A program made the position numbers and the translations under genes. The notes under the pieces are model-generated. The model had not been told where the DNA came from. It did no database searches and worked only from the letters and a program-made list of their open reading frames with translations. 64,000 nucleotides of DNA from contig JAFREQ010000026.1 of assembly GCA_025331565.1 (NCBI GenBank), forward strand, positions 5,130,001 through 5,194,000, given 5' to 3'. Positions 11,319-24,115 of the stretch are shown piece by piece; the first letter of the stretch is position 1, and every line of letters starts with the position of its first letter. This DNA comes from Holacanthus passer (lineage: Eukaryota; Chordata; Actinopteri; Pomacanthidae).

Positions 11319-14300
11319 TCTATGAAGTGCAGCTCGTCGTTTAACTCTTCACGTGGACGCATGAGGACGAGGACGAGTGTTAAAAGACTAATGAGCGCAG
11401 AAGGTTTGGGACTGAGTGAAAACATTACAAAGTGAGCCTGTAAGTCAGAACTCTGGGTGAATTATCCAAACCTGTCAGCATCAATCCCACTTTGGATTTC
11501 ACCCAAAAACTGTTTTAAAGAATTTCCTTGTGGCTCAGTGTCCCTGAGGCAGCGTGTGTGTGTGTGTGTGTGTGTGTTGGGGATTAATTTCCTTTCTTGT
11601 AAATGAAAGTAAACCTATTACTTCTTTACTATGAAAACATTTTTCATTACAGACAAAAAAATGTCTGTGCATGAAGTCAGTATAAACATGAAGGAGATGT
11701 TTAACAAATGATTTTCTGCAGTTTTAAATGTGCGGATGATTTTATTTATTCAGTCTAATTCAGACAGGAGCTCGACTGAGTCGCTGTGAAGGACGAAGAA
11801 GAAAGAAAGAAGCTGTGTTCAGTCGTGTTGAGTTTGTTCATCAGTCAGAGACGGAGCTGGTGAAGGTGAGTCACACGGTCCAAGATGGAGGAAGCCATCG
11901 AAGTGAACTGTCGTCGTCTGCTCGACCGTACGAACGTCCTGTTTTCACCATCGTTGCTTCTGTTCTTGTTAAACCGTCACTCACTATTTTCTATATTTGA
12001 CTTTTTTATGTTGTTCAGCCAAATCCAAAAAAACAAAGGAGCTCTTCTCCTTGAAGACTCTTCTGACGTGACGTCGCCATCTTGTTCTGGTGTGTTTACG
12101 TGGAACGTGTCTGTGCCTGCAGACCCTCGGTCGACCCACATCCTCGTCTCCTGAGAACAAACCGTCAGGGTGAGTCCAGTTCAGAGGAAACGGGAAGAAG
12201 CTCAGTCGTGACGGATGGTTGCACTCTGGTCAGCCGTTAGCTTCCTGTAGCTCTTCAGCTAACTCTGCTTCACCTGTGTGAGCTCACATCCCGATTCTGC
12301 TCCACCTCCACGAAAAGGCTAAAAATGTGCTAAATAAGTTTTGGAACCTTCATCAGACAGAAAAACTGTGAAAACTAGAAAGGTCTGTTTAGCTCTGACA
12401 GCTCACTGATGCTGCGGCCTCCTCCTCTTCCTCCTCCTCCTCCTCCCTGTCTTTAGCTCTGCTGTTCCTCTGGTCCGGGTGTTTCTCTGAAGGTGGATCA
12501 ACGCTCTGCCAGCATGAACCAGGCTGTTTCCACCTGACAGGTCATCCAGGCTCCGCCCAGCCCGCTGGGACAGGACGGCTGGACTCTGCCCCGCTGGCCC
12601 GACCCCCCCGGTATCGGCCCCGAGTAAACACTTGGAGGACGCTGCTCCGATCGAGGACTTTAACCGCCGAGTTGAAGGTGGGAGGAGGAGTGTGTGCCGA
12701 GCCCCCTCCCTGTGTAAACGCAGCCCGTGAACTCCGGCCACCTCGGCCCCGCGAGCGCGTGGACTCAAACACGCTTATTCACTTTGTTCACATCCGGAAA
12801 GAACCTGACTTTATTTCCAGACGCTCTGTCCTTCGGTCCAGTTCGAAGGTTCTGATACTTTGATATCAGAGTTTCTACTTTTCCTCCTCTGGACTTAAAC
12901 GTGCAGCCGCTGCATTAATGAACAATAATAACAGTGATAACAGGATCCAGGACAGATCTGCAGTCACAGATCATGAGCTCATTTTATGTCATCAGGCAAA
13001 ATTCATGGAAGGAATCTGGGCGTGTTTTTAGTGTTTATGATCAGACCGTCCTGTTAAAACTCTAATAATAATGAATCACTATCCACAGCTCCTCTGTGCT
13101 CAGCTCAGCCTCACACCTGTGCTCAGCGTCTCTGACCGAGTCTCCGACCGAGTCTCCGACCGAGTCTGACTGAATCTCATCAGCATCAAGGAGCAGATGG
13201 AGCAGAACTCGTCACCATCACGACGTTTGGCTGCAGTAATAAAACTGGTGTATGAGCCGTAGTCTGACTGTTGGACAGTAAGAGTCAACGTCCTGTTGAA
13301 GTGACTGAAACAGACTGGTGTCCTCTCTCGGGACGTCCGGGTCCACAGACGCCGCCGCTCATCCCGCGGCCGTGTTGAAGGTTAACGCGGACGCTTGGCG
13401 GAGTCAGCGTCGGAGCGGAGGAATGTGAATCTGTGCTGCTCTGAACTGCACACGCCTCAGAAATGAAACGGAGGAATTTTCCTCGGGGGGTTTATCTTAT
13501 CAGTGTTTACTGTAAGCACCATCTAGTTTCTCTGTTGACTTTAACAGATTGACTTTAGCTGTCGGCCAGATGCCAGCAGGCCGACGTGTTTCCAATTGGC
13601 ACTGAGCTCTTGGAGAAGATGGATTTGAACATGACATCAGATCTGGGAAGCAACGTTCAGATTTGTCTTCAGTTTGATTCAGACAGAAGGATTCGCTCCC
13701 AGAAGAATCTGTTCATCAGTTCTCATGCTCACAGTTTACTGAGGCTCCACAAGCGTCGCTGTCCATTTCTGGAACCATGAAGTAAATGTGAAGTCGGTTC
13801 AAACGGTTCACACAGTTTCCATGTTTCACAGCACAGAGACGCAGTTTCAGCTCGTCTTCAGATGCTTTGACGCTTTGTTGCTCGTATGTTTCTCTGTCAT
13901 TTTAAATGTCAGTGCAGCTGATAATATTTTTTAGGTGTTAATGTTTTGTCTATCAGCAGTTTGAACTTCTCTGTTCTATTTTTACATGTTTGCAGCTGTG
14001 TTCTACTATTTTCATTCTTTTAAAAAAAAACTTTATTTCACTATCTGTTTCTGCAGCAGCCTCCACTTCTGGCAACAGTTATACTGAAGTATTACCACTA
14101 CTTCTACCACTACTACCTCTCATACTAGTACTACTTGTTGTGTTGCAGTACAGTTACTGCTGCTGCCAGTACTTCAACCACTAAAACTACTACGACAGCT
14201 ACTGAGGCTATTTCTGTGTCTGCTGTTCCTGCTATTACTGTCAGTACAAAACAGAAGCAACACAATAACATAAAAATACAACCCAGTCAGTCTGACTGCC

Positions 14301-15029
14301 AACTGCAGATTATCCTGCTGCACAAAAACCTCATATCCACAACGTCTAAATGTCCAGGCTTGTTTTTCGGTTAACCACCGTACACTTGCGAGGTTTGATA
14401 AGTGCCAAGAGTTTCACAAACCCGGCTGCAGAAAAGGCTGCGTCCCCGGAGGAGCCGCTCCTCCGCCGACCGTCCAGCGGGATATTTTAGAGCCGCTTTT
14501 AAACGGGTGGTTTCATTCACACAATGTTGATTCTCTTAATTTGTCAGTTTGGCTTCAAACCTGGAAAGTGGCTGGGATGAATCACTGAAAGCCACAGAAT
14601 CATATTTATCCCCTGATCAGACCTGTTGTGTCACGACTGTCAGAAACTTATCTTTTGATTATTGGCTCTATTGTCATTTCATGTGAGTCCTCGTTTGGCA
14701 GAACACAATGAGATCCTTCGGGCCTCCTCCGGCTCCAGACCGAGTCCAGGACCGGGTACCAGAGGAGACCTGCTGAGTCAGCCTGGGGGGGCAGGGAGGA
14801 GGCGGAGGTGGTGGAGCCAGCTCTCCTCCTCCACCTCCCACAGCTCCTTATCAGGGAGCCAAAACCAGACTCCTCCTGCCGTCGACCCAAAAACAACCAG
14901 CTCACTGCTGAAAACCAGGCAAACATCGCCGGACCGAGAGTTTTTATAGAACAAATTTCAATAAAGCAACAACAACTAAAAGAGCTTCCACAGAAGCGTT
15001 TCAACAAACCTAAAGATTTGTGATGTGTG
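10931..15029. other. intergenic, no gene recognised
   Basis: Contains (G)n near 10977-10988, (AC)n at 11290-11318, (GT)n at 11554-11577, a short GACCGAGTCTCC tandem near 13135-13165 and degenerate CTA/CTG trinucleotides at 14085-14240. CpG-richer patches occur near 12590-12760 and 13330-13430. Confidence 0.5.
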
Positions 15030-15115
15030 ATGGTAAATGGTAAACGACTGCATATATACAGCACCTTTCTAGTCTTCTTAGGCCAGCATTCACCCATTCA
15101 CACACATTCATACCG
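15030..15115 (+). repeat. dispersed repeat fragment (GGTAAATGG...CACCTTTCTAGTCTTC type)
   Basis: Contains GGTAAACGACTGCATATATA, GCACCTTTCTAGTCTTC and CATTCACCCATTCACACACA in the order I remember for a widespread teleost repeat. Only a short fragment is present. Class unassigned. Confidence 0.55.
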
Positions 15116-16595
15116 TCGTGTTCATGTTCTCACAGACAGACTCTGTTCTCTGCCTTCACGTCTCTGATGGATGTGAAACTCTCCTGTTGAAGCCTGTGAA
15201 CATAAAAACTGAAGGACAGGCGTCAACTACGACTCCCAAGGTGCATTTCACTGACAGACCGCAGAGCTGCAGATTCTGCCGTGTGCTCCGTTAACGCTGC
15301 GCCGGAGTTAACGATGGCGCCGCAGAGGAAACATGGACGAACAACAAGTTTTGTTCATGAATTCTTCGTCCACGCTGACGAGTGAAATCATCTCACCCGG
15401 TCGTCTGGAAGTCAAACACGTGTTGAAGGCAGCAGATGAGATGAAGGATTTGGTTTTGCAGAATCTCAGTGATTCAAATCTGATTTTAAAAATGTGTGTT
15501 TTCCCGTTGACGCTTGCGTCTTTTTGAAAATGTGGATCCCGGTTTCATCGCGTTTGAAAGACTCACTCAACACGTCTAACAAGACGAGGAGAAGAAAACA
15601 GGAGCTCAGTTACGTGGTTTTCCTTCGCTCTCGTTACGTGTCATTATGTGTGAAGGCCGTCTGACATGGCCGCCGCCGCAGATCGAGCCGGGTTTCAGCT
15701 GCCAAGAAAACCAAACGGGAACGAAGAGAGAAGAACACATAGAAAATCCTGTTTGATCTGGTTTCAGATGATGACGTCGATCAAACAGGACCAGACTTTG
15801 TTTCAACTACTTAATATTTTTGTATGTAAAAAATAAATTGGCAAGTAAAGTCACTTTGATTTGACTTTTTTTTTAGCTTGTTACCTGCTTAACTTCAAGA
15901 GCTTCAAATCTCTCTTTGTCTTTTTTTTCATTTCTATATTACGTACTTGAAGTCGTTTTTTTTAAAAAATCATTGTAAAGTTCCATTTACTCACATTTAC
16001 TTGTCAGCAACTGAACGTTTCTTATATTACACTGAAAATACCAGTTAATTGTTCCATCCTGATGGTGGCGCTAGAGTAAAGCTCATGTGGTCGCCAACGT
16101 TGGCAGAGTTATGGCTACTCTGTGATTCGAGTAAGACTTAATACGATGTTGAATTTATTCGAATACATTTCGGCTGCCGTCTGGTAACAGTCGCCGAGGC
16201 TCATGGGAACTGTCTACCTTTTCTCCTCGTCGGACCTCCAGCATCTCGAGTCCGGCTGCCAAACCTCTAAACCTCCGGGCCGAGCCGCTCTGATCAGACC
16301 GTAAACCTGAACGAGCAGAAACCCGAAGCCTCCGAGGCGCCAACGCTCACCGCCGCAGACACGTGTCATTATTTCACCTCCTGTGAGACGGAGCGGCTGA
16401 ACACGTCGACAAATCAAACGCACACGGAGCTGTGACACCTGAGGTCAGTCTGAACATGAAGGTTTGCATCTTCCAGTCAACGGGAGGAGGAGGAGGAGCT
16501 GATGAAGAACAAACCTTAACCAGTTCAAGATACAAGACAAACGTCTCAAAGTCAACTGAACTGAACCATCAGTGTCACTGAATCTGAGGCTCAAT
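15116..16595. other. intergenic, no gene recognised
   Basis: Holds a 64-codon ATG frame (15333-15527) with a good start context but no recognisable domain, and near 16050-16085 a short GATGGTGGCGCTAGA piece of the GCTAACATG repeat family. T-rich around 15840-15970. Confidence 0.5.
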
Positions 16596-16846
16596 CTGCC
16601 TGTCTGTCTGCCTGTCTGTCTGCCTGTCTGTCTGTCTGTCTGCCTGCCTGCCTGCCTGTCTGTCTCTCTGCCTGCCTGCCTGTCTGCCTGCCTGCCTGTC
16701 TGTCTGTCTGCCTGCCTGCCTGTCTGTCTGCCTGTCTGTCTGCCTGTCTGCCTGTCTGCCTGTCTGTCTGCCTGCCTGTCTGCCTGCCTGTCTGCCTGTC
16801 TGCCTGTCTGTCTGTCTGCCTGCCTGTCTGCCTGCCTGTCTGTCTG
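16596..16846. repeat. (CTGT/CTGC)n tetranucleotide tract
   Basis: 251 bp of CTGT and CTGC tetramers in irregular order, with one CTCT interruption. Open in several frames on both strands only because the repeat lacks stops. Confidence 0.97.
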
Positions 16847-17609
16847 ATCGAACTGAAATTTCCACGTCTGCTGTTCAGTCACATCACATTTCAAACTCTG
16901 AACTGTGTCTCAATAATGACATCACAAAACTCAACTTCCTGTTTCTGCAGAAAGACTTTTTGTTTGTTTGTTTATGAGGAAAATGATGCAAGAAAAATGA
17001 AGAAGAGTCTTGTTACATCTTGAAACCTGTTTCTGGACAAATCAAAATCTCAAAACATTTCTGTCTCTAGAAACTCGTTCTCTCTCATTTCTTGTCTTTA
17101 CTTCTATTCCATTTTAGACATTTGCTGAATCGTGACACTGAGAAGAAAACTGAGCAGAACTAAAGATGAGCTCTGCTCAAAACAAACCAGAGTCGAACCA
17201 GAGAAGAAGACGCAGAAACTTTCAGAGGCGTCAAACTAAAACTGAACAGAAAACTTCATTCCTGTGTCTGTTGGTTTTACAGACGAACTGCTTACTCATG
17301 ACTGATCTACCGCAGTGACCTGTCAGCCCCACTGCATGCTGGGATACCATTAAGATGCCTCACTGATAAAGACAAAGTCAACTTCCTCATTTGTGTGGAG
17401 AAATGTCGCTTCCTGTTCAGCAGCAGAGAAACACGGGGGCCCGGCGGCGAACGAGGTCGTACCTGTCGGCGATGTCGGCCAGGTGAGGAGGCCGCTGAGC
17501 TGAGAGCCAATCAAAGAGAGAGAAACACAAACTGGAGACGTGATCTGAGTTCTGGACTCGTGTCGACACACTGAGATCTGCTGAAGTGTGACGTCATCGT
17601 GATGGAAGA
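16847..17609. other. intergenic, no gene recognised
   Basis: Nothing beyond ordinary AT-rich sequence was seen. Confidence 0.5.
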
Positions 17610-17830
17610 ACTTCTCACATCCTTTACTTAAGTAAAAGTACAAAATACTCATTACAAGTCCTGAATTCAAAATGTTACTAAAGTGCAGAAGTATTATCAG
17701 CAAAATGCAGTATCAAAAATAAAAGTACTCATCTTGTAGTCTGTTATATTATTATAAAATATTATATCACTAATGAATAAATGTTAATTTTCATTTTAAT
17801 GTGGTTCATCAACGTGGAGACACTTTGGAA
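17610..17830 (+). repeat. dispersed repeat C, copy 1 (AAGTAAAAGTAC family)
   Basis: Contains CATCCTTTACTTAAGTAAAA and TAAAAGTACTCATCTTG, matching the start of the fuller copy at 58530-59275; another partial copy is at 42730-42880. Common in teleosts from memory, and likely a non-autonomous DNA transposon. Confidence 0.6.
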
Positions 17831-20687
17831 CTTTGTATGTGCAGTTTGACTTTGTTACTGCTAGTACTAGTACTGCATGCACTGTCCAGTACTGCATCCT
17901 ATTATACAAGCATATCGTATCTTTTTATGTTGAAAGTATAAGTGTGAATGTAGTGGAGAGTAACATCCTGTATGTTTTGAAGTCTCCTCTCGTTCCAGTT
18001 TCACCTTCCTGATTCTTCACACCTGCGTCTCGTTGCTCACCTGCAGCTGCCCCTGATGTTTGCTCTGGTGAACCCTGTACATATCCTCGCTCTCTGTTGC
18101 TCTGACACATTGTCTTTGTTCAGCCTCATGTGCTCATCACTGTCTTCATCTTTTCTTTGTTTGTCTCATGAGTTTTCACTCAGTTTTGTTTATTATTCTT
18201 GTATTTTATTTCTGCCTCCTTGTCTGGATGTGTTTCGATCAGATTGATTGATTGATTGATTCCCGTGTGCTTTTTTCCACCTGTGTCTTTGTATTTCTGT
18301 TTTGTTCCAGAGGAGCAGAAACATAAAACTGACTGGACAAAGTCTGAACATTAGATTTGATGACAGGAAGAAAAACCTGGTTTTATAGTTGAAACCGGAT
18401 TTTTTTCTCATCAGAATGATGATTTTACTTTTGTCTCCTAAAGAGAAGATCTTCTTGTTATAATGACACAGTTTGTCATGACGGTTAAATACTTGCAGTG
18501 AAAAACAGGCTTTTTTTAGATTAACATTTGCAGACTGTGTTTATTTTGGAAAAGCTGTATAGATTTCCCTGAATTTTCCGTCTCCCTTATCTTCATTTCA
18601 TACATCATGACTTCCTGCTGTTGAGCATTTTACCTCCTCCGACACGGCGTCGACGAGAACTCCACATCATTTTCTACATCAGACTATCAGGAATCATCAG
18701 GAGTGAAGCAGAAATAAACTGCTTTTATTTCAGGGAGAACGAGAGAAGCGGTGAAGGGCGGTGGAAACCTGGCAGATCCTGAACACATCGCGAGGCGTTC
18801 AGAGTCACACGGAGATGGTATCAGCTTCCTCAGAGTCTCGGGTGGATCCGAGGCTCCAGCTGTTCTTCCCACACTTTCTTCTTCTCTTTCTTTCTTCCTC
18901 AGTCGGAGCTGAAGGACCTGGAGGTTTTCCTTCTGCCAGAGGCCTCGCAGGAGCACAAATGAGCCGTGCAGCGTTCGGGACCGAGAGCCCGGCGCTGCTC
19001 AGAACGCTGTGAATTATTAACGCTGAATATCAGCGTGCAGAAACACTCACTTATCAGATTCAGGTCCGAGCCGGAGCTGCGCTCAAATACTAAACATTTA
19101 TTCACCCGCTCAGCTCAGTTTGTCCTGGAAAACCACCAAACTCGATCTTAACGGAGAAACTTCAGGTCATTTGTTCAGTGCGACGACCACGAAGTCGGGA
19201 AATCTGTTTGAAAAACAGCAGCAAAAGAATCTCCTGCGAAACAACGTCCATCATGTCCTTTATTATCACCGACCAAAACTCTGTTTGGGAGATTTCAATC
19301 AGACCATGGTCTTCTTCAGCAGATTCAGTTTTCACAGATGTCGTGGAATTGTAGATGATGAAATGTTCGTTCCTCTGAGCTCTTGGTCACGTGTCTGACG
19401 GGACGTTCGACATGATAACCACGAAGGACGACGCGCTGCAGTTCTGCTCTTTCAGCTGGTTGTACCTAATAAAGTGGCCACTGAGCGTCACCATGATCAG
19501 ACGTCCTGAAGTCGTGACGTGACGGCAACATCTCGACCTGTTTGTCATTATTCTGAACACGCGGTCGATTCAGTCTAATAATAATATCAATGCTATAATC
19601 AGTTATTTCAGAAGCTTTTTGTGACGCCAGAGAAATAAATAGACAGACTGAAGAATTAAAGAACAGGTTCACGATTCAGCCGTGATGTGTTCACATGAGC
19701 ACTGAAACAGGTTCCTGTTCATCCTGGACTTTAACTGACGTCTTCATGATGTGATTCTAATGGACGCGATGGAGGTTCAACCTTTTCGAAGGTGAAAGTG
19801 AAACTGATGTGAAGCTTCAACAGTCAAGATCTTCCAACGTCGTATTTCTGTGGCGGAGGATTAAAAACAAAGAGGAAAGTTTGTCCTGAAACTCTGGAGA
19901 GAATTTCTCCACCTGGTTTGTGATGATGCAGGATGACATCACCCAAGCCGTCCAATCAAAGTCACCTGTCAGTCCATGTGACTTTCTGTTTACTCTTCTT
20001 TGTTTGTTTGTATAAAATCAGTGCGAACATGAACCAGAACTAAAAGACGACAGATCAGTGAACGGTTCAGGTGCAGGAACCAGGTGTGCTGTGACATCAT
20101 CAGTGAGCTCGTCTTCTCTTCTTCTTCGTGCAGTTTGAACTCCAGCAGCAGTGAACAATATGATGGGCGTCGTCTATGCGCGCTGTTTGTCTTTGTTCTG
20201 CCATAAATGAGGAATGTGGTGTTTTATTGGAGAAGCTGCAGATGTCAAGCTCTGACTGTTTACATGTGTGACGGAGGAGTCGGGATCTGCAGCGCACGTT
20301 CATCATAAGACGTCCGAACACACGGTGACGGCGCAGTAAACAGGAAGGAGGCTGAAGTGTCTCCGTTTGCTGGTTCATATTAACGTGTTGAGTGGATCCG
20401 TCCCGTTTCCACTGTCGTGATTTTTATTGTTTAAAGAGACATTTTCAGTTTTGCTGTTGGACGTCGCCCCAGAACGTCTCTGATCACAGCCGATTTAAAG
20501 AACGTCAGCGCAGATGATCGATCGTCTGAACGGCAGAGAAGCTCACTGACGCCTTTACACTTATTGGAAGCTCATGATGCTGCAGTGACTTCCTGTTTAC
20601 ACAGTAAACAGTCGATTGATCCTGATTGGTGCTGCAGGTGTTTCCTAGCAACAGATTTACACTAAAGTCTTTATTAGCTGAGAAATA
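17831..20687. other. intergenic, no gene recognised
   Basis: Contains a short (GATT)n at 18241-18260; otherwise no repeat or gene I can support. Confidence 0.5.
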
Positions 20688-21964
20688 TGTCACAGTTCTG
20701 CCTGCTAGGCCTCGGCGTAGTTTTGTTTAAGCCTTGATTTTCTCCTGCCTTAGTTCTCTTAGTTTACCTACCTTAGTTTTCATGTCTTAGTTTTCGGTCA
20801 GTATGGTCCTGTTCTTTCAGTTCTGTCGGTCATGTCGTAGTTCTGATGTCGTAGTTCTGTCATGTTGTAGTATTGTCTTAGTTCATTGTCGTGGTCTTAG
20901 TTTCTTGTCTTTGCTGTTTTGTCTTAGTTACATGAAGCTCTAGCGCAAGTTCAGCCAGGAAGACATCAATGCTTCTCATTCACAAAATATTTCTCATCTC
21001 TCCTACTGCGCATGCTCTCGTATTTTCCCGCTGTCGGTGTTTGGGGCTGTCACTGGTAATCAGCTGTCTCTCCAGCTGTTCTCTCTCAGCCAATAGCTCG
21101 GTGTCACACCCTCATCGCTAGCCAATCATCTTCATGCTCTCCTTTTAAAATACGATCTTTCTTTGCCCTAGCTCTTTCATGCCGGTGATTTGCGCGCCCC
21201 TCCACCTCCCCATCACCACCTCGCCTTCGCAGAATCATCATCCTCTTCAGCACCCATCCGGCTTCACAATCTACACCACCTCCACCAGTGTCAGGACTCC
21301 GGGGGGGTTTATACAGCAACGGCTCGAATTATATTTCTTCAATCAAGACGTCTCCCCCTTGAGTCCAAATCGCCAAAGACTCTCTGTCAAGTTGCAATAT
21401 CAATATCATCTCCTTTGTCACATGTTGTAATAAATTATCTTTTATTCACATACTTGTCTCTCCTGGTTGAACTGTCATTGTTTACCTGCCTAAGTTCTGT
21501 CAGTCTGTCACTATCCACCTGCCATAGCTTCTCACCTCAGGTCCCGGTTCTTCTCCACTCACCCCGCCTCTGCCTCACCTCACCTGTCTGCCACTCCCAC
21601 CTCATCTAGTCACCTGTGTTCTCAGCTGCAGCCCACTACTAATCAGGACATTATATAAGCCATTTCACCCCACTCAGCCATTGCCGGATTGTTCTCTATT
21701 CCTCTTCTCTTGTTCTCTCTTTCTCTCTCTCTCTCTCCCCCCTCTGTTCTTGTTCCCTCATGCCCGTCAGTGCTTTCGTCTCGTTTGGATTTGCTTGTTC
21801 ATCTCGGATTGGATTTTGGATCTGCTCTTCTCTGATGAGATTTTTGGACCATCCTGAACACTAGTGTTCTGTGAGTTTCAGTTAATGATTTCTTTGCCTT
21901 TATTAAAAGACTACTTCTATCATTCTCGTGTGTGCGTTTGAGTCCATCCACACCCCCCGTAACA
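20688..21964 (+). mobile_element. solo LTR of a Ty3/gypsy-type retrotransposon, interrupted by a nested insertion
   Basis: Begins TGTCACAGTTCTGCC and ends CCCCCCGTAACA, typical TG...CA LTR termini. Inside are a TATATAA box (21652-21658) after a CAGGACAT stretch and, 240 bp later, TTTATTAAAAGACTA, the usual polyadenylation region before the 3' end. Flanks are AAATA / AAATG, consistent with a decayed 5-bp target duplication. No internal coding region, primer-binding site or second LTR follows, so it is a solo LTR. The LTR proper is about 750 bp; about 525 bp is a second element inserted in it. Superfamily is assigned from general appearance only. Confidence 0.65.
20948..21473. mobile_element. 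nested element with imperfect terminal inverted repeats inside the solo LTR
   Basis: The ends AGTTCAGCCAGGAAGACA (20948-20965) and the reverse complement of 21455-21473, AGTTCAACCAGGAGAGACA, form an imperfect inverted repeat of about 18 bp. The interior (526 bp in all) has a distinct GC-rich Pro/Ser-type composition and an ATAAATTATCTTTTATTCAC tail. LTR-like text (CCTTAGTT / CCTAAGTT) resumes on both sides. It has no transposase frame and is therefore non-autonomous. Class not identified. Confidence 0.45.
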
Positions 21965-22964
21965 AAATGTAAGTCTTACTGGTTCAACCGGATTCAGTAA
22001 ATCCGCAGTTTGAAACTAGACTTGAGATCTTATGTTCAGACTGATTGATGAGCAGCTGGTTACTGTCATGTTTAATTAGAAGGAGTGCTCTCCCACAATG
22101 CCTTGCTTGTCCTGGACTCCTCTGAGCAGCACAGGGAGGTTTGTATTCATTATGTCAGACTGGCAGAAAGGAGACGATTCTCCATCTCCAACAGCACAAA
22201 CTGTCAGAGCTTCACCTCCAATTATCTGACAAAGAAATCAGAGCCGGCTGTAATTAAGCTTCATAAATCACGACGGAGGCCGAGAGAAAACAAACAGCCG
22301 ATCTGAGCTGTCAAACTGGCTGAGAGCTGCGGCGATCAAAGTCACAACCGAGGCGGCGATGAGACGCAACACGAACAGAAATCTGCTGAGTCTCAAAACG
22401 AGGCGCGAACATGTCGAGGCGTCCGCAGAGCGACGCGGCGGCGGGACGAGGACGAGCGATCTTTGGCTCGAAGACAAACGGAGCGCGGCCCGTAGCCGAC
22501 GGCACTTTGACTATCAATCTCCTCTTTACTGGCTCGTTAAAACGTCGCAGCAGAATGTGCCTCCAAAAGACACCAAAACAAAACGCTCGGGCTTCTCATA
22601 GTTTCATACAGAGCCAATAAATGCCAACCGAGTCTGAACAAACAGTTTCCTGCTGCAGCTCCTCCTCCAAGCATGAAGAGCAAATAACTGTGGAATCAGA
22701 GGGACGAAGCTCTGAGAGAAAAAATCTGGCTCCAAATGTCCAATTGTGTGATTTTGTTTTCTCTTGTTTTAGCCTGTCATTTTTCTTTTGTTCTTTCTGT
22801 TTGTTAAAGGCATAGAGGAGAAAAACGCTGAGTCAGTGTTTGAGTTTCCATCTGAGAGCAAATGACACAAAACTGTTGTCACCTGCAAAAAAGAGTTAAA
22901 AAAAAATAATTTTAGAGATGAACTGAGGTTGAGTGAGGATGAAAACCCATGAATGTGTCAATGA
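21965..22964. other. intergenic; possible conserved non-coding element and CpG patch
   Basis: 22070-22310 is rich in homeodomain-type TAAT/ATTA words (TGTAATTAAGCTTCATAAATC) and complex in sequence. 22320-22520 is CpG-rich. No convincing coding frame. Confidence 0.35.
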
Positions 22965-23160
22965 CACCTTTGAGCTAAATGCTAACATCAGTATGCTAAC
23001 ATGCTCACAGTGCCAATGTTCACCATCTTAGTTTAGCATGTTAGCGTGCTAGCATGCTAACATCGGCTAATCAGAACCATCAAACCTGTCACGGTTCATC
23101 CTGAGGGGAACGTGAACGTCTGAACCACATTTCATCACAATCACTCAGAGGGAACAAATG
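22965..23160 (+). repeat. dispersed repeat D, copy 1 (GCTAACATG family)
   Basis: Contains TTTGAGCTAAATGCTAACAT, TTCACCATCTTAGTTTA, GCATGTTAGCGTGCTAGC and then TTCATCCTGAGGGGAACG. Compared with 49490-49681 the middle section is deleted. Recognised from memory as a widespread spiny-rayed fish repeat; type unassigned. Confidence 0.7.
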
Positions 23161-23929
23161 ACTGTTTCCTGTCGTGCAGTGAACAAAATATTTTTCCATC
23201 CAGACTGAAGAAGATTTGATGATTCTGGAAAAACCTTCAGATCTTCAGGGATTTTAGAACATCATCAGGTTTTTGTCTTTCAGAAAAACTGGGACACTGA
23301 AGAAAGTGTCCAGAAAGTGAAACATGAGGGACCCAGATCAGTGACCTGTGGACCACCGTCCCAGAGTCTATGTGAAAGTCCTCCTTTCAGCTCCTTCTGG
23401 CGTCCATGTGACCTGAAGCAGCTGAGCCTTTTCTATCGGAGAACAAACATGGGAAGTTCTGCCTGGCCTTTCAGAGTAAAGTGCTGCTCAGTCAACTCTG
23501 TCTCCGCCGAGTCAATGAAAAGAGCCGGTTAATCTTTAAACACAGGCCAAATAGAGCAGATAGATGGATCGAGCCGCTGACACACTCTCCACACAACGTG
23601 TCAATGAAACGAAGGCAAACACACTGAATCTGAAAATAACCACATGTTCTCCTGCAGCTGGAGAAATGAGGACATTCACTGAGGCTTGTCCTGACAATCT
23701 GGTCAAACTCTGTCACATCTCCTCTTAGCATGTATTTTTAAGTATTTTGTTTTGTTTTATATTTTATGTTTTGAATTTTATATATTTTTTAATTAATTTA
23801 CTTTAAACAACTCTGTAACTTTCTTTAGAAATTTGATACTTAAATAAAGTTATTCTTATTATACATTTATTCTGCAGAAGCTACGTTCACGTCAGTCTGT
23901 GTGAACTTGTGTTTCCAGACTGAAGAACT
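23161..23929. other. intergenic, no gene recognised
   Basis: AT-rich stretch at 23740-23860 with an AAATAAAG signal; no coding frame that I can support. Confidence 0.5.
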
Positions 23930-24115
23930 TCCACATTCACACAGACGACCTTCAATAATATCAATAAACCACATTTTTGAAACACATTTTTTGTAGCAGA
24001 ACTGTGTTTTTTCTGCTTTCTCATCCTGTTGATCATCTCATGACCCCTCAGATCTGTCTAGTGACTTGTTTGAGGGGTCTGACCTCCAGGTTGGGACTGG
24101 CTGGTCTGCAGGACT
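23930..24115 (+). repeat. dispersed repeat fragment (CATGACCCCTCAG / GAGGGGTCTGACC type)
   Basis: Contains GATCATCTCATGACCCCTCA and TTTGAGGGGTCTGACCTCCA followed by GGTTGGGA, in the order I remember for a common teleost repeat tail. Class unassigned. Confidence 0.5.

Noticed and set aside
15333..15527. 64-codon ATG frame beginning MDEQQVLFMNSSST
   Set aside because: Good start context, but no recognisable domain and ordinary composition; not enough to call a gene.
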